Shown: piece after piece, positions 34,373 to 39,411 of the stretch
Numbering within the stretch: position 1 is the first letter of the stretch
Layout of the letters: each line of letters opens with the position of its first letter
From: Herbaspirillum sp. YR522
GTDB taxonomy: Bacteria; Pseudomonadota; Gammaproteobacteria; Burkholderiales; Burkholderiaceae_D
Reading direction: 5' to 3'
Assembly: GCF_000282575.1 (NCBI RefSeq)
Contig: NZ_AKJA01000155.1
Coordinates: 1-39,411, forward strand
DNA: 39,411 nt
Made by a program: the position numbers and the translations under genes
Notes under the pieces: model-generated
Told to the model about the DNA's origin: nothing
Seen by the model: only the letters and a program-made list of their open reading frames with translations
Database searches by the model: none

Positions 34373-36349
34373 ATGAATCGCCTTTCGCCCGCCCCGCTGC
34401 CCACCGTCCCCAGCCATGAAGACCTGCTGGCCCTGCTCGACCAGGACGAGGAGCAGCACGCCGCCCTGACCGCCCTGCTGCGCGACATCGAGCAACTGCC
34501 CGACGACCATCCGCAGCGCCATTCGCTGCTGGGCGCGGCGCATCGCGCGCTGTCGATCGGCAAGCGACTGGAGCGACATCGCCAGAACGAGTTGAGCCTG
34601 CGCGGCGTATTCGAGAGTGCGCAGGCGCTGACCGAGCTCAAGGAGCTGGGCCAGGTCCTGTTCGACATCGTCGAGCGCGGCCGCCGCCTGCTGGGCAGCG
34701 ACCTGGCCTGGCTGGCCGGCATGAACGACGACCACAACAACCTGGGCGTGCTGGCCGTCAGCGGCGTCTATTCCAACGAAACCAAGAACACCAATACCCC
34801 GCTCAATACCGGCGTGGCCGGCCACGTGATGCGCACCCGCAGCCCGTTCGCCACCAGCGACTATATGGGCGACCGCCATTTCGAGCACACCGCCGAGAAC
34901 GACCAGATGATCCGCCGCGAGGGGCTGCGCTCGCTGGTGGCCGCGCCGCTGCTATCCGGTGCGGAGGTGGTCGGCATCCTGATCGTGGGCGACCGCTACG
35001 CGCGCAGCTATGCGCCGCGCGAGATCTCCATTCTCGCCACGCTTGCCGCGCACGCCTCGGTGGCGGTGCGCAACGCCCGCGCCTTCGACCTGACGCGGCA
35101 GGCCCTGCTGGAAACGGAACAAGCCAACCGTCGCCTGCAGGAACAGACCGCGGCGCTGGAACTGGCGGCCGATGCCCACGAGCAGCTGACCCGGCTGCTG
35201 GCGCGCGGGGCGCCGCTCAAGGACCTGATCCATACCGTGGCCAACATTCTCGATGGCCGCGTGCTGTACCTGGACGCCGCCGGTATCGAAGTCTGCGTGG
35301 CCACCCCGCGCGACTATGAGGCGCCGGAGGTCATCGACTCTTATCGCAGCTTCTCCGGCATCGACTCCGCCATCCAGTCGGCCATCAGCCAGAGCCGCGC
35401 CAGCGGGCGCGCCACGGCCGCCGGCGCGCATTGCCAGGTGGCGGCAGTGATGAGCCGCGACGAGCTGTTCGGGGCGTTGGTGATCCAGACCCGCTTGCCC
35501 ATGAACGAGCCGGCGGTGCGCATCTTCGAGCGCAGCGCCACCGCCACCGCCGTGCTGCAACTGTCGGCCGAAAAGAGCTCGGCCTCGCTCGACCAGGACA
35601 TCAACCTCACCATGCGCGCCCTGCTCGAACCCCGCCAGCACGACGGCGAGCTGGCGGGCCGCCTGGCGCGGCATGGGGTCGACCTGGCCAAGCCCTGCAT
35701 GCTGGCGATGATCCAGATCGAGCGCACCCGGGTCGGCTATGCGGTGCGCAAGCTGTCGAGCCGGCTGCGTCACCTGCCGCACCTGGCGACCGACATCGAT
35801 GGCCGCATCGTGATGGCGGTGAACCAGGCCGATCGGCGCCAGCTGGAGCAGGAGCTGCATGCCGCGCTGTTCGAGGAACTGTCCTTCCCCGGCATCGCGG
35901 TGCTCTCCGGTCCGTACGACGATCTGGCCGGCCTGGCCGGCGCCGACCAGCATCTGAAGCGCGCACTCGGCCTGCTGCAGGCCCTGCGCCGGCGCAACTG
36001 CGTGGCGCATGAAGCCTCGCTGCGCATGTATGCGGTGCTGTTCCAGCACCAGGACGCCGCCACCCTGGATGCCGCCATCGACGGCGTGATCGGCCGGCTG
36101 ACCGAACAGGATGCGCGGCGCAACACCCAGTTGACCGACACCCTGCACACCTACCTGGACCACATGCAGAACGCGCGCGCCACGGCGACCGTGCTGCAGA
36201 TCCACGTCAACACCCTGCACAACCGGCTGGAGGTCATTTCCACCCTGCTCGGCCCGTGGGAAAGCGATGGCCGGGTGGCCGACATCCATGTCGCGCTGCG
36301 CCTGAAACGGCTGCGCGACGAACTGCCCGGCGGCGGCGGCAAGGCTTGA
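34373..36349 (+). CDS. GAF-domain PucR/CdaR-type transcriptional regulator
   Basis: A 658-residue regulator. A GAF sensor domain covers about residues 80-225 (LFDIVERGRRLLGSD, TGVAGHVMRTRSPF, GLRSLVAAPLLSGAEVVGILIVGDR). A coiled segment (about 230-265), a middle CdaR-like region and a PucR-type C-terminal helix-turn-helix (about 590-645: YLDHMQNARATATVLQIHVNTLHNRLEVI) follow. PucR-family proteins usually activate catabolic genes in response to a small-molecule ligand. It is divergent from the SDR-thiolase-hydratase operon and convergent with the liv transporter genes. It is therefore the likely controller of both, though only position supports this. The ATG at 34373 was taken; no strong ribosome binding site precedes it. 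Confidence 0.9.
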   Translation: MNRLSPAPLPTVPSHEDLLALLDQDEEQHAALTALLRDIEQLPDDHPQRHSLLGAAHRALSIGKRLERHRQNELSLRGVFESAQALTELKELGQVLFDIVERGRRLLGSDLAWLAGMNDDHNNLGVLAVSGVYSNETKNTNTPLNTGVAGHVMRTRSPFATSDYMGDRHFEHTAENDQMIRREGLRSLVAAPLLSGAEVVGILIVGDRYARSYAPREISILATLAAHASVAVRNARAFDLTRQALLETEQANRRLQEQTAALELAADAHEQLTRLLARGAPLKDLIHTVANILDGRVLYLDAAGIEVCVATPRDYEAPEVIDSYRSFSGIDSAIQSAISQSRASGRATAAGAHCQVAAVMSRDELFGALVIQTRLPMNEPAVRIFERSATATAVLQLSAEKSSASLDQDINLTMRALLEPRQHDGELAGRLARHGVDLAKPCMLAMIQIERTRVGYAVRKLSSRLRHLPHLATDIDGRIVMAVNQADRRQLEQELHAALFEELSFPGIAVLSGPYDDLAGLAGADQHLKRALGLLQALRRRNCVAHEASLRMYAVLFQHQDAATLDAAIDGVIGRLTEQDARRNTQLTDTLHTYLDHMQNARATATVLQIHVNTLHNRLEVISTLLGPWESDGRVADIHVALRLKRLRDELPGGGGKA

Positions 36350-36381
36350 GCCGGTGAACGCCTGACGCCGGTTCGACGCTG

Positions 36382-37094
36382 TCAGGCTGCGACGTTCACG
36401 CCCAGGTAACGGTCCTTGGCCGCATGGTCGGCCAGGAAGTCGGCATTGCCCGCCGTATAGACCACCCGCCCCTGCTCCAGGATGTAGTGCCGGTCGGCCA
36501 ACTGGCAGCAGACTTCCAGGTTCTGCTCCACCAGCACGATGGGCATGCCGGTGGCGCGCACCTGCCGCAACTGGGCGACGATCTCCTCGACGATCACCGG
36601 CGCCAGCCCTTCCACCGGCTCATCCAGCATCAGCAGGCGCGGATGGTTGAGCAGCGCCCGCGCGATCGCCAGCATCTGCTGTTCGCCGCCGGAGAGCTGG
36701 GCGCCACCGTTCTTGCGGCGCTCCTTCAGGCGCGGGAAGATGCGATAGATATCGGCCAGTTGCCACGGAGAACTGCGACGCACCGCGATCGCCAGGTTCT
36801 CTTCCACCGACAACAGGCTGAAGATGCCGCGATGTTCCGGCACCAGGCACAGCCCGCCGGCAGCAATCTTGTAGGCCTCCTGCCCGGCGACTTCGCGGCC
36901 CTGGAACGACACCTGTCCCGCGGGCGGCACCAGGCTGCCGGCGATACTGCGCAGCGTGGTGGTCTTGCCGGCGCCGTTGCGGCCCAGCAGCGTCACCACC
37001 TCGCCGGCGCGAACGCTCAACGATACCCCTTGCAGCACGTGGCTCTTGCCGTAGTAGGCGTGCAGATCCCGCACGTCCAGCACGATGTCGCTGC

Positions 37095-37098
<4 letters not shown>
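36382..37098 (-). CDS. livF: Branched-chain-type ABC transporter ATPase LivF
   Basis: A 238-residue ATPase of the HAAT (LivF) class. Walker A is GRNGAGKTT (39-47), the signature is LSGGEQQML, Walker B is LLMLDEP, and the H-loop region is IVLVEQN. The segment GLCLVPEHRGIFSLLSVEENL is typical of LivF. Its ATG overlaps the livG stop (ATGA), so it is translated in step with livG. It is the last gene of the transporter cluster, ending 32 bp from the convergent regulator. Confidence 0.93.
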
Positions 37099-37876
<778 letters not shown>

Positions 37877-37880
<4 letters not shown>

Positions 37881-38878
37881 GCCTGCTCCTTGCCGGGTTC
37901 GACGGTGGTGGCGGCCATGCGGTCGCCGGCATTGCCGCGCAGGGATCGCGCAGCGCGCTCCAGCACGCCCCAGATTCCCTTCTGCATGTACAGCGCGACG
38001 GCAATGAGCAGCAAGCCCAGCAACATCATCCAGCGTGGCCAGATCGACGACAACCAGTCCGAGGCCAGCACATACGCGGCCGCGCCGATCACCGAGGCAA
38101 ACAGCTTGCCGGTGCCGCCGATGACGGTCATCAGCAGGATGGTTTCGCTGACGTGGTACTCGATGCTGGACAAGGGAGCGATACCGGACAGCATGGCGTG
38201 CAGGCCCCCGGCCAGCCCGGTGACGGCGCCGGACACCACGAAAGCCGCCAGCTTGAAGGCACGCACGTCGTAGCCGACCGCGGCAGCGCGGGCCTCGTTG
38301 TCGCGGATGGCCAGCAGCGTGCGGCCGAAGCGCGACTCCGACAGGCGCTGCAGCAGCACGAATAGCACCAGGAAGATGCCGGCCACCAGCGTGTAGTAGC
38401 GCCACGGGCTACCGATGTCGAACAGCACCGTCCCCATCAGCGCAGGGCTGGGCCGGACGATATCCAGCAGGCCGTTGTCGCCGCCGGTAATGTCCACCAG
38501 CGAGTACGCCAGGAAATAGAACATCTGCGAAAAGGCCAGCGTCAGCATCACGAAATAGACGCCGCGCTGGCGGATCGCGAACCAGCCGACGAAGGCCGCC
38601 ACCAGTGCGCCGACCGCCATGGCGCCGCCCAGCGCCAGCGACAGCGGCGCCTTCAGGTGCAACAGCAGCAGGCCGCTGGCATAGCTACCCAGGCCGTAGA
38701 AGATGCCCTGCCCGAACGACATCAGGCCGGTATAGCCCAGCAGCAGGTTGCAGGCCATGGCGGCCAGCGCGAAGATCAGCAGCTCGCTGGCCAGCGAGCC
38801 GGAGGCCAGCAGCAACGGCAGCGCCAGCACCACGACGGCGGCCATGACGGTGAAGCGATGATGGACAAGATGTTTCAT
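37877..38878 (-). CDS. livM: Branched-chain-type ABC transporter permease LivM
   Basis: A 333-residue inner-membrane permease with about nine hydrophobic segments. Conserved loops are NLLLGYTGLMSFGQGIFYGLGSYASG and LAIRDNEARAAAVGYDVRAFKLAAFVVSGAVTGLAGGLHA, and VIGGTGKLFASVIGAAAY follows. The ATG at 38878 lies 10 bp after the livH stop. Its stop overlaps livG. The C-terminal tail (RMAATTVEPGKEQA) is cytoplasmic. Confidence 0.93.
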
Positions 38879-38888
38879 GTGATTCCCC

Positions 38889-39411
38889 TTATGCCCGGCC
38901 CAGCAGTCCGTTGGGCCGCAGCAGCAATACCAGCGCCATGGCGACGTAGATCATGAGGTTGGCGCCCGGTGGCCAGATGGTGCTCATCATGCTTTGCACG
39001 ATGCCGACCAGCAGGCCGCCGGCCAGCGCGCCGGCGAAGCTGCCCATGCCGCCCACCACCACCGCGACGAAGGCGATGCCCAGCGCTTCGACGCCCATGA
39101 ACGGATCGACCCCGCGGATCGGCGCGGCCAGCACGCCGGCCAGCGCGGCGGTGGCCGCGCCCAGCGCGAACACCAGCGCAAAGATGCGGCGAATATTGAG
39201 GCCCAGCAACGCCACCATCTCGGTCGACTCGCTGCCGGCACGCACGATGGCACCCAGCCGGGTGCCCTCCAGCACCGCGCCCAGCACCACCGCCATCACC
39301 ACGCCGACGGCAATGACGAACAGGCGGTATTTCGGATAGATGAAGTCGCCCCACATCACCACGCCCTGCAGCAGGTCGGGCGGCGCGACGTTGTTGCCCA
39401 GCGGGCCCCAG
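38889..39411 (-). CDS. livH: Branched-chain-type ABC transporter permease LivH (partial, cut by window edge)
   Basis: At least 173 codons of the second permease; the frame is open to the window edge, so the N-terminal part is missing. Recognisable segments are GAIVRAGSESTEMVALLGLNIRRIFALVFALGAATAALAGVLAAPIRGVDPFMGVEALGIAFVAVVVGGMGSFAG and the C-terminal RPNGLLGRA. It heads the visible livHMGF series. The periplasmic binding protein gene, if present in this operon, must lie beyond the window. Confidence 0.93.
   Translation of the reverse strand, partial: WGPLGNNVAPPDLLQGVVMWGDFIYPKYRLFVIAVGVVMAVVLGAVLEGTRLGAIVRAGSESTEMVALLGLNIRRIFALVFALGAATAALAGVLAAPIRGVDPFMGVEALGIAFVAVVVGGMGSFAGALAGGLLVGIVQSMMSTIWPPGANLMIYVAMALVLLLRPNGLLGRA

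Noticed and set aside
36352-36390. A hairpin GCCTGAC-N14-GTCAGGC between the regulator and livF as a terminator
   Set aside because: The loop is long, there is no T-run on either strand, and one arm overlaps the livF stop codon.

Overview
The window is a GC-rich chromosomal segment of a betaproteobacterium. Gene families and local order suggest Burkholderiales, most likely Oxalobacteraceae (Herbaspirillum-like): ftsK followed by a lolA-like start, nadE-glnB, rluC divergent from rne, and a long Arg/Glu/Pro-rich RNase E tail. The genus is an inference from gene content, not a database result. I saw no tRNA, rRNA, CRISPR array or intact insertion sequence.

Left part (1-9.8 kb). A lolA-like start and ftsK run leftwards. 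trxB, an I78-type inhibitor lipoprotein and an Smr-domain gene run rightwards. An iron-dependent alcohol dehydrogenase and a PA0069-family radical SAM gene follow on the minus strand. A near-consensus LexA (SOS) box lies 15 bp upstream of the radical SAM start. Next come a frameshifted, truncated remnant that resembles a sigma-54 activator, an orphan branched-chain-type periplasmic binding protein, and glnB behind nadE.

Middle part (9.8-22.1 kb). nadE and a COG3146-type acyltransferase gene are divergent. A hipBA toxin-antitoxin module carries an AT-rich promoter island (about 20 % G+C over 110 bp). After it come an orphan FbpA-type Fe(III)-binding protein, ppx, an RsmI-like methyltransferase, sppA, and a minus-strand group of a Rieske protein, a HAD phosphatase and rluC.

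Right part (22.1-39.4 kb). rne has a long, hairpin-rich upstream region and is followed by the molybdenum-cofactor genes moaA-mobA-moeA. rmuC lies convergent to them. The last block looks like a dedicated catabolic unit. An SDR dehydrogenase, a thiolase and an enoyl-CoA hydratase-like protein form one minus-strand operon. A divergent GAF/PucR-type regulator and a LivFGMH ABC transporter (ATG/TGA overlaps, running off the window) complete it. The three enzymes match the last three steps of beta-oxidation, so the unit probably imports and degrades a small acid handled as a CoA thioester. The substrate is unknown.

The observations I consider most worth following are the SOS box before the radical SAM gene, the catabolic block with its atypical hydratase, the hipBA island and the structured rne leader.
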